This document shows positions 1 to 9,367 of a stretch of 64,000 bases of DNA, in pieces. The notes under the pieces were generated by a model that searched no databases, had not been told where the DNA came from, and saw only the letters and a list, made by a program, of their open reading frames with translations. Source of the DNA: Ruminococcaceae bacterium YAD3003 (GTDB lineage Bacteria; Bacillota; Clostridia; Saccharofermentanales; Saccharofermentanaceae); assembly GCA_900107185.1 (NCBI GenBank), contig FNPA01000012.1:1-64000 (forward strand), read 5' to 3'. A program made the translations under genes and the position numbers. The first letter of the stretch is position 1, and each line of letters opens with the position of its first letter.

Positions 1-235
1 TGCTGCTAAGAAGCCCGCTGCAAAGAAGGCTCCTGCTAAGAAGGCTGCTGCTAAGAAGCCTGCTGCAAAGAAGGCAGTTGCTGCTAAGAAGGCTGAGATC
101 ATTTTCCAGATCGATGGTCAGGAAATCTCTGCTGCAGCTATCGCAAAGAAGCTTCCTAAGGCTAGCAAGATCTATGTTGTTGCTGCTGAGAAGAAGGCTT
201 ACGACGTTGATGGTAAGGGCGTTGATCTCTTCTAA
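1..235 (+). CDS. Lys/Ala-rich protein, C-terminal part (5' end outside window)
   Basis: The open frame enters from the left edge (first full codon at base 2) and stops with TAA at 233-235, giving 77 residues. The first half is a run of AAKK/PAAKK repeats. The second half is a small compact segment (around EIIFQIDGQEI and KIYVVAAEKKAYDVDGKG, ending VDLF). This layout, a basic low-complexity arm followed by a short beta-rich domain, resembles the clostridial DUF6465-type family; that assignment is from memory and unverified. The basic arm is the same kind of sequence as the tails on PPK, GlgB and GlgA in this window. Function unknown; nucleic-acid or polyanion binding is a guess from charge. 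Confidence 0.75.
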   Translation, partial: AAKKPAAKKAPAKKAAAKKPAAKKAVAAKKAEIIFQIDGQEISAAAIAKKLPKASKIYVVAAEKKAYDVDGKGVDLF

Positions 236-260
236 TTTTGCATAGCAATTAGACTGAATA

Positions 261-290
261 ATCCCCGTACATTTTGTACGGGGATTTTTT
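261..290 (+). terminator. Intrinsic terminator of the Lys/Ala-rich gene
   Basis: Perfect 10-bp stem (261-270 with 276-285, ATCCCCGTAC and its complement), 5-nt loop, then a T run. It lies 26 bases after the stop codon. Confidence 0.9.
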
Positions 291-348
291 ATTGTGCTGA
301 TGTGATACAATGTTTGCCGTAATAAAGACAAACACATGAGGTTTACTG

Positions 349-2253
349 ATGCCGCTTCTTACGCTTGATAACATCACAATGAATTTTGGAACACGCCGTA
401 TTCTTGATGGTGTTTCTTTTCGTGTAAACAAAGGCGACAGGATCGCATTCATCGGTGATAACGGAGCGGGAAAATCCACACTGTTTAAGATCATAAAAGG
501 AACACTTACGCCGGATGGCGGTGAAGTAATTTTGCATGGTAATACTATCGCCGGATATTTATCCCAGAATATGGATGAACAGGATCTGTCCGGAGCAACA
601 CTTAAACCGTCTCATCTGATTGATCTGGAAATTAAGATAGATGATTTATCGGGAAAGATAACCAGAGCATCCGAGAAAGGTGAAGATGTTACTTCACTTG
701 CAGATGAACTCTCCAAATTTCAATCGCAGTATGAAGCGTGTGGCGGTTATGATTACGAATACCGTTTAAAAGATGCATTGGCCGGATTAGGTTTAAGCGG
801 TATTCATGACAGAGATGATTTCTCTGATCTCTCCGGTGGTGAGAAGATGCGTGTCAGTCTAGCGAGACTGATTGTAGACAGGCCTGATATTCTTTTGCTC
901 GACGAGCCTACTAACCATCTTGATATGGAAGCTGTTGAGTGGCTTGAGAATTACTTGTCTTCTTACGGCGGAGCTGTTTTCGTTATTACTCACGACAGAC
1001 ATTTTATTGATCAGGTTGCTAACAGGGTAATAGAACTCGACGGTGGTCACATTACTGAATACAAAGGCGGATACACTGATTACAAAGAGCAGAAGGAACA
1101 TTTTATCAAGTCCCAGTCTCTTGTTACCAAGGCGTTGGAAGAAGAGTTAGCACATCAGCTGGATGTTAAGCAGACGATGCTCTCACACAGAAATATCAGC
1201 GGTTACCATCAGAGAGAAAAGATGGTTGCAAAACTTGAAGATCAGTTGGAGCAGGCGAGAGCAAAACTTCCTTCAAATTATTCCAAGATGAGTTTTACAG
1301 CCCAGCCGTTGGAGAGAACAGGAAGATCAGACAGGATAATTCTTCAGGCAAAAGAGCTTGCCATGAAGTTTGAGGATTCTGAAACAAATCTTTTCGATCC
1401 TTTATCATTTGAAGTAACTGCAGATGAGAAGTTATTCCTTGCCGGACCAAATGGTTGCGGAAAGACAACTCTGTTAAAGCTGTTGTCCGGACATGCAGGC
1501 GAGAAACTCCAGGGTTCATCCGGAACAGTTCTCATCGGTTCAGCTCAGTCTATGGGGTATATGGAACAGTTCGTTCCTTTCGACGATGAGGAACTCTCAT
1601 GTTTTGATGAACTGGTATCAAGAAGTGATATAGGAACGACTGAGGCGAGAACGCTTCTGGCGAGATTCGGTTTCAAGGGCGATGATGCGTTTAAGAAGAT
1701 TTCTGTTCTGTCAGGCGGTGAGAGGTCGAGACTCTATCTTTGCTGTCTGCTAAGAGAGAATCCGGATATCCTGTTCCTTGACGAGCCTACTAACCACCTC
1801 GATATCAACTCAAGAGAAATATTGGAAGATGCGATCAAGGAATATAGCGGTGCAGTAATTTGTGTCAGCCATGACCGTTTCTTTATCGATAAATGTGCTG
1901 ATAAGATACTCGGATTTAAAGAAAGAAAAGCAGAGTTGTACGATACATATTCTTACTATCGAAAGGCTTGTCAGAATGTGCCTGTAACGGACATTGTGCA
2001 GTCAGACGAAGTGAAAGAAGAAAATGAAAATACTACCAGAAATGCTAATCGTGCATTGGGCAGAAAAGAAGCTGCTAAACGTCGTCAACGCATAGCTGAC
2101 ATTGAGAAAGAAACTACTAAACTTGAAGCGGAACAGAAAGAACTGGAAGCCAAGTTCAGTGGTTCATGTTCAGAAGAAGATGTTAAACGCTATGGCGAGA
2201 TTGCCCAGTTGTTATCAGATTTATACGATGAGTATTTTGAGCTCAACGATTGA
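349..2253 (+). CDS. ABC-F family ATPase (YdiF/Uup-like)
   Basis: 634 residues with two ATP-binding cassettes and no membrane segment, which is the ABC-F layout. Cassette 1: Walker A GDNGAGKST (about 36-44), signature LSGGEKMRV (about 162), Walker B then DEPTNHLD (about 180-192). Cassette 2: Walker A GPNGCGKTT (about 365), signature LSGGERSRL (about 454), second DEPTNHLD (about 480). A charged linker follows cassette 1, and residues 560-634 form a Lys/Glu-rich coiled coil like the C-terminal arm of YdiF/Uup proteins. ABC-F proteins act on ribosomes, relieving stalls or protecting from antibiotics; nothing here points to resistance rather than housekeeping. The gene stands alone between a terminator and the leu operon. 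GAGG lies about 7 bases before the ATG. Confidence 0.92.
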   Translation: MPLLTLDNITMNFGTRRILDGVSFRVNKGDRIAFIGDNGAGKSTLFKIIKGTLTPDGGEVILHGNTIAGYLSQNMDEQDLSGATLKPSHLIDLEIKIDDLSGKITRASEKGEDVTSLADELSKFQSQYEACGGYDYEYRLKDALAGLGLSGIHDRDDFSDLSGGEKMRVSLARLIVDRPDILLLDEPTNHLDMEAVEWLENYLSSYGGAVFVITHDRHFIDQVANRVIELDGGHITEYKGGYTDYKEQKEHFIKSQSLVTKALEEELAHQLDVKQTMLSHRNISGYHQREKMVAKLEDQLEQARAKLPSNYSKMSFTAQPLERTGRSDRIILQAKELAMKFEDSETNLFDPLSFEVTADEKLFLAGPNGCGKTTLLKLLSGHAGEKLQGSSGTVLIGSAQSMGYMEQFVPFDDEELSCFDELVSRSDIGTTEARTLLARFGFKGDDAFKKISVLSGGERSRLYLCCLLRENPDILFLDEPTNHLDINSREILEDAIKEYSGAVICVSHDRFFIDKCADKILGFKERKAELYDTYSYYRKACQNVPVTDIVQSDEVKEENENTTRNANRALGRKEAAKRRQRIADIEKETTKLEAEQKELEAKFSGSCSEEDVKRYGEIAQLLSDLYDEYFELND

Positions 2254-2262
2254 TCACTATAT

Positions 2263-2330
2263 ATAAATAAGTCTCACGCATATCTTATTTATCAAAGGTC
2301 TATGATATAATTACTATTATTGTCCGGAGG
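2263..2330 (+). promoter_or_regulatory. leuCDB upstream region: inverted repeat, -10 box, ribosome site
   Basis: A perfect 9-bp inverted repeat (ATAAATAAG at 2263-2271, CTTATTTAT at 2284-2292, 12-base spacer) lies just upstream of a TATAAT at 2306-2311. No good -35 box is seen at 17 bases. A strong GGAGGTG precedes the leuC ATG. The repeat could be an operator or a weak terminator of the ABC-F gene; it has no T run after it. No T-box conserved sequence or leader peptide was recognised. Confidence 0.45.
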
Positions 2331-2339
2331 TGTGTTGAT

Positions 2340-3620
2340 ATGCCAATGACCATGACGCAGAAGATACTTGCAGATCATGCAGGCCTTGATAGCGTTGCTC
2401 CGGGTGACCTTATCGAAGCTAAACTGGATTACGTTCTGGGTAATGATGTAACTACTCCGCCTGCAATCAAAGTTTTCGAACAGCTCGGCGTCAAGGAAGT
2501 ATTTGATAAAGACAGAGTCCTGATGATTCAGGATCATTTCACTCCAAACAAAGATATTAAATCAGCAGAACTCAATAAAACGATGCGTTGTTTTGCACGT
2601 GAGCAGAACATCAGGCATTACTATGAACTCGGCAGACGTGAGATGGGAATTGAACACGTCATCATTCCAGATAACGGAATCATATTGCCGGGTGATCTCA
2701 TAATTGGTGCTGATTCCCACACTTGCACATATGGTGCGTTAGGTTCTTTCTCGACAGGTGTAGGTTCTACCGATCTGGCTTGCGCTATGGCCAGAGGTGT
2801 TACCTGGTTTAAAGTACCTGAAGCGATCAAGGTAAATCTAACAGGAAGCTTAAATGAGTATGTAACCGGTAAGGATCTTATTCTGAACATCATCGGTAAG
2901 ATCGGCGTTGATGGTGCTCTCTATAAATCATTGGAGTTTGATGGAGAAGGAATTAAGAGTCTGTCGATGGACGGAAGACTTACCGTATGCAACATGGCTA
3001 TCGAATGTGGTGCAAAGAATGGAATCTTCCCTGTAGATGATTGCACTTTGAAGTATATTTCCGGAACAAATCCCGAAAGATATGCAAAGGGTGAATACAA
3101 GGTTTATAAGGCTGATGAAGATGCTGAATACTCGCAGGTAATAGATATTGATCTGTCAGAGATCCCTCTTACAGTAGCTTTACCTCATCTCCCGTCAAAC
3201 ATCAGAAAAGCCTCTGAGTGCAAGGATATGAAGATAGACCAGGTAGTCATCGGTTCATGCACAAACGGAAGACTCGAAGATATCGGTGCGGCAGCAGCAA
3301 TCTTTAAGGGTCGTAAAGTTCACGAGGATGTCCGTTGTATTGTTATTCCCGGATCACAGAAGGTATACAGACAGGCTCTTGATAATGGCTGGCTTCAGAT
3401 TTTTGATGATGCTGGCTGTGTCATTTCCACACCGACATGCGGACCGTGTCTGGGCGGTCATATGGGTGTTCTCGCAAAAGGCGAGAGATGTGTATCGACT
3501 ACGAACAGGAACTTTGTCGGACGCATGGGCGATGTTGAATCAGAAGTTATCTTAAGCGGTGTTCCGGTAGCTGCCAGTTCAGCCATATTAGGCCGTGTAG
3601 GCACACCAGACGAATTATAA
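2340..3620 (+). CDS. leuC: 3-isopropylmalate dehydratase large subunit
   Basis: 426 residues, the size of the shorter LeuC/homoaconitase-type large subunits. It isomerises 2-isopropylmalate to 3-isopropylmalate in leucine synthesis, in a complex with LeuD. The aconitase motifs are present: [20 protein letters not shown] and [13 protein letters not shown]. Cys307, Cys367 and Cys370 fit the three ligands of the 4Fe-4S cluster. The start is set by the GGAGGTG ribosome site; a second Met lies two codons downstream. leuD follows after 14 bases, and leuB next, so this is a leuC-D-B operon. leuA is not in the window. Confidence 0.97.
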   Translation: MPMTMTQKILADHAGLDSVAPGDLIEAKLDYVLGNDVTTPPAIKVFEQLGVKEVFDKDRVLMIQDHFTPNKDIKSAELNKTMRCFAREQNIRHYYELGRREMGIEHVIIPDNGIILPGDLIIGADSHTCTYGALGSFSTGVGSTDLACAMARGVTWFKVPEAIKVNLTGSLNEYVTGKDLILNIIGKIGVDGALYKSLEFDGEGIKSLSMDGRLTVCNMAIECGAKNGIFPVDDCTLKYISGTNPERYAKGEYKVYKADEDAEYSQVIDIDLSEIPLTVALPHLPSNIRKASECKDMKIDQVVIGSCTNGRLEDIGAAAAIFKGRKVHEDVRCIVIPGSQKVYRQALDNGWLQIFDDAGCVISTPTCGPCLGGHMGVLAKGERCVSTTNRNFVGRMGDVESEVILSGVPVAASSAILGRVGTPDEL

Positions 3621-3634
3621 ACAGGAGGTCAGGG

Positions 3635-4129
3635 ATGAGAGTCAGCGGTAAAGTTTTCAAATACGGCGATAACATAGATACTGATGTTATTATACCCGCA
3701 AGGCATCTTACCTCCGCAGATCCCGCGCATCTTAAAGAGCATTGTATGGAAGATATCGATGCATCTTTTAAGGACAGGGTTCAGCCTGGTGACATTATGG
3801 TTGCCGGAAAAAACTTTGGATGCGGTTCTTCTAGAGAGCATGCTCCGGTAGCAATAAAGGCGAGCGGTATTTCTCTTGTTATCGCATCTGATTTTGCGAG
3901 AATTTTCTATCGTAATGCAATAAATGTCGGCCTTCCGATTCTCGAATGCCCTGAGGCAATCAGTAAGATCAATGAAGGTGACACTGTGGAAGCAGACTTC
4001 GATACAGGAGTCATTACCGATGTAACTACAGGGGAGAGTTTTAATGCGAAAGCTTTTCCTGAGTTTATAAAGAACATCATGGCATGTGGCGGACTGGTAG
4101 GGTATACCGGTTCCGAGTTGAAAGCGTAA
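3635..4129 (+). CDS. leuD: 3-isopropylmalate dehydratase small subunit
   Basis: 164 residues, the usual length for the swivel-domain partner of the short LeuC type. Motifs seen: [13 protein letters not shown] near the N terminus and [14 protein letters not shown] around residue 56-69, the substrate-binding loop of aconitase small subunits. An AGGAGG ribosome site precedes the ATG. It sits between leuC and leuB and must form the heteromeric isomerase with LeuC. Confidence 0.97.
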   Translation: MRVSGKVFKYGDNIDTDVIIPARHLTSADPAHLKEHCMEDIDASFKDRVQPGDIMVAGKNFGCGSSREHAPVAIKASGISLVIASDFARIFYRNAINVGLPILECPEAISKINEGDTVEADFDTGVITDVTTGESFNAKAFPEFIKNIMACGGLVGYTGSELKA

Positions 4130-4140
4130 GGGGAATTAAA

Positions 4141-5247
4141 ATGTCCAAGAAGTATAACATCGCAGTTATTCCCGGTGACGGAATTGGTCCTGAAATTACA
4201 ACAGCCGCAATTGAAGTTCTTGAAGCTGCCTCATCCAGGAATGGTATTGAGATCTTTACTAAGGAATTGAAGGCCGGTGGTGCAGCAATTGATGAGTTTG
4301 GCATACCGCTTCCTCAGGAAACGATTGAAGGTGCCAAAGAAAGCGATGCCGTTCTGCTTGGTGCAGTCGGCGGTCCTAAGTGGGATGATGTGGATCCTGA
4401 AATAAGACCTGAGAGAGCACTTCTCGGACTTAGATCCGGACTCGATTTATATGCCAATATCAGACCTGTTGTTCTTCATGAGGGTTTAGAGACAGCATCC
4501 CCTCTTAAAAATCCCGGAAAGGTTGATTTTGTAATCGTAAGAGAACTTACCGGAGGAATCTATTTCGGTAAGAACGGTGTATATCAGAGCGGTGACCGTC
4601 TGCCTGACGGAACAGTCAAGGGTAAGGTTGCTTTCGATACGGAGAGTTATTCCGAAGGCGAGATCAACAGAATTCTTAAGATCGGATTTGATTTAGCTGA
4701 CAAGAGAAGAAAGAAGCTGACTCTCGTTGATAAGGCTAATGTACTTATTTCGAGCCGTATGTGGAGAACATTGGCAACACAGATGAGTTTCGATTATCCG
4801 GATGTCGAGTTGGATTTTCTTTATGTTGATAATGCAGCTATGCAGCTCATCAGCAGACCCTCCAGTTTCGACGTTATAGTAACAAGCAATATTTTCGGTG
4901 ACATATTGTCAGATGAAGCAGGACAGGTTGTAGGTTCGATCGGAATGCTTCCTTCCGCATCTGTCGGTATGCCCGGCAAACCAGGTTTATTTGAACCTAT
5001 TCATGGTTCAGCACCTGACCTCGCAGGCCAGAATAAGGCTAATCCGTTGGCTACCATATTGTCATGTGCAATGATGATGAGAACTATGTTCGGTGAGGAA
5101 GAGGTTGCCAATAGCATCGAAAATGCAGTAAAGAAAACTCTTGCTGCAGGACTTAGAACCAGTGATATTACCTTTGTAGGTGAAACAAATAACATTACTC
5201 TCGTCGGGACAAAAGAAATAACACAGGCTGTTATTGATAATCTCTGA
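4141..5247 (+). CDS. leuB: 3-isopropylmalate dehydrogenase
   Basis: 368 residues from the ATG at 4141 (MSKKYNIAVIPGDG). A longer in-frame reading from 4084 would overlap leuD by 46 bases and add residues not seen in the family, while 4141 has an AGGGG ribosome site, so 4141 is preferred. The protein oxidatively decarboxylates 3-isopropylmalate with NAD, the third step of leucine synthesis. Motifs: GDGIGPEI at the N terminus, LLGAVGGPKWD, VRELTGGIYFG, the catalytic Lys/Asp region LVDKANVL, and the NAD-site segment EPIHGSAPDLAGQNKANP. The exopolyphosphatase gene begins only 27 bases downstream, so read-through is likely. Confidence 0.97.
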   Translation: MSKKYNIAVIPGDGIGPEITTAAIEVLEAASSRNGIEIFTKELKAGGAAIDEFGIPLPQETIEGAKESDAVLLGAVGGPKWDDVDPEIRPERALLGLRSGLDLYANIRPVVLHEGLETASPLKNPGKVDFVIVRELTGGIYFGKNGVYQSGDRLPDGTVKGKVAFDTESYSEGEINRILKIGFDLADKRRKKLTLVDKANVLISSRMWRTLATQMSFDYPDVELDFLYVDNAAMQLISRPSSFDVIVTSNIFGDILSDEAGQVVGSIGMLPSASVGMPGKPGLFEPIHGSAPDLAGQNKANPLATILSCAMMMRTMFGEEEVANSIENAVKKTLAAGLRTSDITFVGETNNITLVGTKEITQAVIDNL

Positions 5248-5274
5248 TTGAGTTAAAGAAAAGAGGACTAACAA

Positions 5275-6813
5275 ATGGCTAAGAAGCTTGTCGCGGTGAT
5301 TGACATCGGATCGCTCACGGCGAGACTTAAGATTTTTGAGATAGGCTCAAAAGGAAAACCTAAGGAAATAGAGGCAGTCCGTAAATTCACGGGACTCGGA
5401 ACCAGATCTTACAGTTCAGGTGTTATCCAGCCTGCCCAGGTTGAAGAACTCTGCACATGCCTTAAGATGTTTGATGAGAAGTGCAAAGAATATGGCGTTG
5501 CACGAGTTTTCTGTGTTACAACATCTGCCTTCAGAGACGCATCTAATGCTGATATCGTAATTGAGAAGGTAAGAACAAGATCAGGATTTAAGATCCAGGT
5601 TCTCGATAACTCAATGGAGCGTTTTTATCAGACGATTGCTGTTCAGGCCATCTATCCTGAATTTGCAAAAATAATCTCTACAGGAACCATGATCCTTGAT
5701 ATCGGTTCAGGATCAATCCAGGTATCTGTTTACGATAAATCAGAATTCGTGTTCTCACAGAATCTCCTTTTGGGATCTCTTAGAATCTCAGGAATGTTAT
5801 CTGATCTCCAGAGTAAGACGACTCATTATGAAGAAGTGCTCGAAGAATTCATCGGTCAGGATCTTGATGATTATCACGCCGTTGAACCTAAGGGTATTAC
5901 ATACAACAACCTGATCGCATTCTCAGGTGAGATGGGATATATCAAACAGCTTGCAGGCTATGGTGCACTGAGTTCAGCTACTCTTACCAAGGAAGAGTTC
6001 CTTAGGGCATACAACTATCTTCTTAAGGCAAGACCGACAGATCTGACATTGAAGGATAACATTCCGTCGATGATAGCTCCTTTGCTCCTGCCAACTGCTC
6101 TTATCGTTAAGAATATGCTGGAGTATACAGGCGTTGATAAGATCTTCATGCCGCATGCGTCTTTGTCAGACGGAATCATTTACTACTACTGCGTTAATTC
6201 GCAGGGTTTAAAGACTGACATAGCGCCAGATAGTTATCTCATTTCTTCTTCAAGACATGTTGCGAAGCGTTACCGTTCAAATAAGAAACACGTTGAATAT
6301 GTTGAGAAGACAGCTCTGCAGTTCTTCGATGAAACAAAGAAGATAAGCGGTTTAGGCAGCAGAGACAGACTCCTGTTGCAGGTTGCTACGATCCTTCACG
6401 AGATAGGTAAATTCGTTCACGCGAGAAACCACAGTGATGCCGCTTATTCACTGATCAAGAATACAAATCTCATGGGACTCGATCACGATGAAATCAATAT
6501 GGTCGCCATGATCGTGCGTCTCTATCCGAGAAGCAATCCTTATGAGAGTTACTACTATACGCAGCTTCCGACTGACCAGAAGGTCATTGTATCGAAGCTC
6601 GCGTCAATACTTAAGATCGCTGATGCCCTCGATGCTTCACATAAGCAGAAGGGTAAGAAGATCCAGTGCAAGATCAAAGACGGAGAATTCATTATCACAT
6701 GCGATGCAACCGAAGATATGTCATTCGAGAAATGGGCTTTTGAGAACAGAAGCGTTATGTTTGAAGACGTAATGGGAATCAAGCCGGTTCTCAAGACCAG
6801 GAGGGAAGGCTAA
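5275..6813 (+). CDS. ppx: Exopolyphosphatase / guanosine pentaphosphatase (Ppx/GppA)
   Basis: 512 residues. The N-terminal half has the ASKHA fold of Ppx/GppA: phosphate-1 loop VIDIGSLTARLKIFEI, then DIGSGSIQVSVY as phosphate-2. The C-terminal half is an HD-like helical domain with LHEIGKFVHARNHSDAAY from about residue 374. Ppx removes phosphate from polyphosphate ends, and GppA-type relatives also act on pppGpp. The phosphate-1 loop reads GSLT where family members usually have GSNS or GSNT. The stop codon shares one base with the polyphosphate kinase ATG (TAATG), so the two are translationally coupled. The pair of a polyP-degrading and a polyP-making enzyme is a familiar arrangement. Confidence 0.92.
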   Translation: MAKKLVAVIDIGSLTARLKIFEIGSKGKPKEIEAVRKFTGLGTRSYSSGVIQPAQVEELCTCLKMFDEKCKEYGVARVFCVTTSAFRDASNADIVIEKVRTRSGFKIQVLDNSMERFYQTIAVQAIYPEFAKIISTGTMILDIGSGSIQVSVYDKSEFVFSQNLLLGSLRISGMLSDLQSKTTHYEEVLEEFIGQDLDDYHAVEPKGITYNNLIAFSGEMGYIKQLAGYGALSSATLTKEEFLRAYNYLLKARPTDLTLKDNIPSMIAPLLLPTALIVKNMLEYTGVDKIFMPHASLSDGIIYYYCVNSQGLKTDIAPDSYLISSSRHVAKRYRSNKKHVEYVEKTALQFFDETKKISGLGSRDRLLLQVATILHEIGKFVHARNHSDAAYSLIKNTNLMGLDHDEINMVAMIVRLYPRSNPYESYYYTQLPTDQKVIVSKLASILKIADALDASHKQKGKKIQCKIKDGEFIITCDATEDMSFEKWAFENRSVMFEDVMGIKPVLKTRREG

Positions 6814-9278
6814 TGGCAGTTAAGAAGAGTGCTTCTTCAAGCAAGGCAAATACAGCAGTTAAGAAACAGACTGCAACAAAAAAGACGGCAGTAAAAGCTT
6901 CAGCAAAGAAAACTACGGCAAAAAAATCACCGTCTAAGAAGGCTGCAACTAAGAAAGTTACAACCAATAAAGCAGCAGCAAAGAAACCTGCATTAAAGAA
7001 AAATGCTTCTAAGAATGTGGCAGCTAAAAAATCATCAAAGTTTGTTTCTTCACCTGAAATTACTGATGCAGCTTATCTTGAATCTACTGCATCGTTCCTC
7101 AGCGGCAACGAACATTTCTATAACCGTGAATTGTCATGGCTCGAATTCGATGACCGTATTTTGAACGAAGCAAGGGATACTAAAAATCCTCTTCTCGAAA
7201 GATTGAATTTCCTTTCAATTACTGCATCAAACCTCGATGAGTTCTATATCGTACGTGTAGCATCTCTGAGAGACATGCAGAGTATTGATTTCGCTGAGCG
7301 TGATATCGCTGGTTTCTCAATCGACGAGCAGCTCGAGAGGATCGACCAGAAGACAAGAAGAACAATGTCTCTTATGTATTCGACTTACACGAGATCCCTT
7401 GTTCCTTCGCTCGCTGGAGAGAAGATCTTCCTTAAGAATTACGAAGAATTAAGTGATCAGTTAAAAGCTATTGCTGATTCATATTTCAAGACAGTTCTTT
7501 ATCCTATCCTTACACCTATGGGTGTAGACTCTTCAAGACCTTTCCCGCTCATTTATAACCGCATGCTCAACATGTGCGTTATGCTCGAGAACAAGCCTAA
7601 AGACGTAAGGCTGAAGGATAGAGCAACTGATGGTATCAGCAATGCAAAGCATACTGTTAATGAAGATAAATATATGTATGCTACTGTCCAGATTCCGACT
7701 GTTGTTAAGAGACTTTATCAGATTCCTACCGAAGAAGGCGACGTGTTCGTTCCTGTTGAACAGATCATCAGGGCAAATACAGACATGCTCTTTAACGGCC
7801 AGACTGTAGTTGCAACCGCGTTCTATCGTGTAATGCGTAATGCTGACCTTGATATCGACGAGGACGAAGCAGAAGACCTGTTAAAGGAAATCGAAGAGCA
7901 GGTAAGACGAAGAAGATTCGGTGAGATCATCAGACTCGAGGTTCAGGACGACATCGATTCTGACCTGCTCAAATACATTGTTGACGAGCTCGAAGTAGAT
8001 GAGGCTGATATCTTTACGGTTAATGGTCCTATCGACCTCACATTCCTCTCAAAACTTACGTCTGCATGCAAAGCTAAGCATCCTGAATTGTGCTACAAGG
8101 CTCATGAACCGGCCGAGGCAGCTTCTTTCGACGGACCTGTCAGTGAGCTTGATATTTTCGAGCAGATAAGAGAGAAAGACAGAATCGTTCACCACCCGTA
8201 TGAGACTTTCGAACCTGTTTTGGAATTTGTAAAGCAGGCAGCAAGAGATCCTAATGTATTGGCTATTAAGCAGACTCTTTACCGTGTGTCTGACAGATCA
8301 CCGATCATTGCTTCACTCCTCGAGGCAGCTCAGAACGGTAAGCAGGTAATGGTATTGGTTGAACTCAAGGCCAGATTCGATGAAGAGAACAACATCAACT
8401 GGGCAAAGAAATTAGAGAATGCCGGATGCCACGTTATATATGGTCTTGTCGGACTTAAGACACACAGTAAGATTACTCTTGTTGTACGTAAGGAAGAGGA
8501 CGGTATCAGAAGATATCTCCACCTCGCAACAGGTAACTATAACGATGTAACGGCTAAGATCTATACCGACCTTGGTATCTTTACAGCTTCGGAATCTTTC
8601 GGTGAGGACGCTTCTGAGTTCTTCAATATGCTCTCAGGTTTCTCTATTCCACAGTCATGGAGAAGACTTATTCCCGCACCTTTGTGGATGAAGGATTATT
8701 TTATCGCAAGAATCAGACGTGAAGCTGATAACGCAAAGGCAGGCAAACCTGCACGTATCATCGCGAAAATCAATTCTCTCGTTGATGAGACGGTTATCAA
8801 GGCTCTTTATGCCGCTTCAAATGCCGGTGTTAAGATAGATCTTATTGTCAGAGGTATCTGCTGTCTCAGAGCAGGCATACCCGGAATGAGCGAGAATATC
8901 ACAGTCCGTTCCATTACGGGAAGATTCCTTGAGCACTCCAGAATCTTCTATTTCTATAACGAAGGACACGAGGACGTTTATCTTGCTTCAGCTGACTGGA
9001 TGCCCAGAAACCTCAACCGCCGTGTAGAGCTGCTGTTCCCGGTCGAGGATCCTGACTGCAGGGCTCGTGTTATGGAAGTCCTCGAAGTAGAGCTGGCAGA
9101 TACAGTAAGAGCTCATTTCCTTGCCCCAGACGGTTCTTACCATAAATTGGATCTCAGAGGTAAAGAGAAGGTCGATTCCCAGCAGAAACTGATCGATCTG
9201 GCAGACGCTGCTGTAGCCGAGAGGCATAAAGCCATTGATAAGCATGAGTTCATTCCTGAGGAGAATCCTAAAGCCTGA
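6813..9278 (+). CDS. ppk1: Polyphosphate kinase 1 with Lys/Ala-rich N-terminal extension
   Basis: 821 residues. It reversibly moves the gamma phosphate of ATP to polyphosphate. Residues 1 to about 75 are a Lys/Ala/Thr/Ser-rich arm with KK repeats, absent from ordinary PPK1 (about 690-720 residues). The PPK1 body starts near FYNRELSWLEF. His551, in KTHSKI, matches the autophosphorylated histidine, and His708, in EHSRIF, matches the second essential one; their spacing (157) equals that of E. coli His435/His592. HLATGNYN and LASADWMPRNLNRRVELLFP are also present. The start codon overlaps the ppx stop. Moving the start downstream would remove part of the arm, but no better start with a ribosome site was seen. 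The arm may bind polyphosphate or the nucleoid; that is inference. Confidence 0.95.
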   Translation: MAVKKSASSSKANTAVKKQTATKKTAVKASAKKTTAKKSPSKKAATKKVTTNKAAAKKPALKKNASKNVAAKKSSKFVSSPEITDAAYLESTASFLSGNEHFYNRELSWLEFDDRILNEARDTKNPLLERLNFLSITASNLDEFYIVRVASLRDMQSIDFAERDIAGFSIDEQLERIDQKTRRTMSLMYSTYTRSLVPSLAGEKIFLKNYEELSDQLKAIADSYFKTVLYPILTPMGVDSSRPFPLIYNRMLNMCVMLENKPKDVRLKDRATDGISNAKHTVNEDKYMYATVQIPTVVKRLYQIPTEEGDVFVPVEQIIRANTDMLFNGQTVVATAFYRVMRNADLDIDEDEAEDLLKEIEEQVRRRRFGEIIRLEVQDDIDSDLLKYIVDELEVDEADIFTVNGPIDLTFLSKLTSACKAKHPELCYKAHEPAEAASFDGPVSELDIFEQIREKDRIVHHPYETFEPVLEFVKQAARDPNVLAIKQTLYRVSDRSPIIASLLEAAQNGKQVMVLVELKARFDEENNINWAKKLENAGCHVIYGLVGLKTHSKITLVVRKEEDGIRRYLHLATGNYNDVTAKIYTDLGIFTASESFGEDASEFFNMLSGFSIPQSWRRLIPAPLWMKDYFIARIRREADNAKAGKPARIIAKINSLVDETVIKALYAASNAGVKIDLIVRGICCLRAGIPGMSENITVRSITGRFLEHSRIFYFYNEGHEDVYLASADWMPRNLNRRVELLFPVEDPDCRARVMEVLEVELADTVRAHFLAPDGSYHKLDLRGKEKVDSQQKLIDLADAAVAERHKAIDKHEFIPEENPKA

Positions 9279-9367
9279 TTAACGTTCCATTAAAGGAGCG
9301 GTTTTGGGTTGTCAGTTGAATTTGATTGCTCAAATAGGTAAAATCAGGTTATAAGGAGAATAAGATT

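Noticed and set aside
2254-2339. A T-box leader before leuC (and before ilvE).
   Set aside because: The conserved AGGGTGGNACCGCG-type antiterminator sequence was not found in either upstream region.
4084-4140. A longer leuB start.
   Set aside because: It overlaps leuD, has no ribosome site and adds residues before the conserved N terminus.
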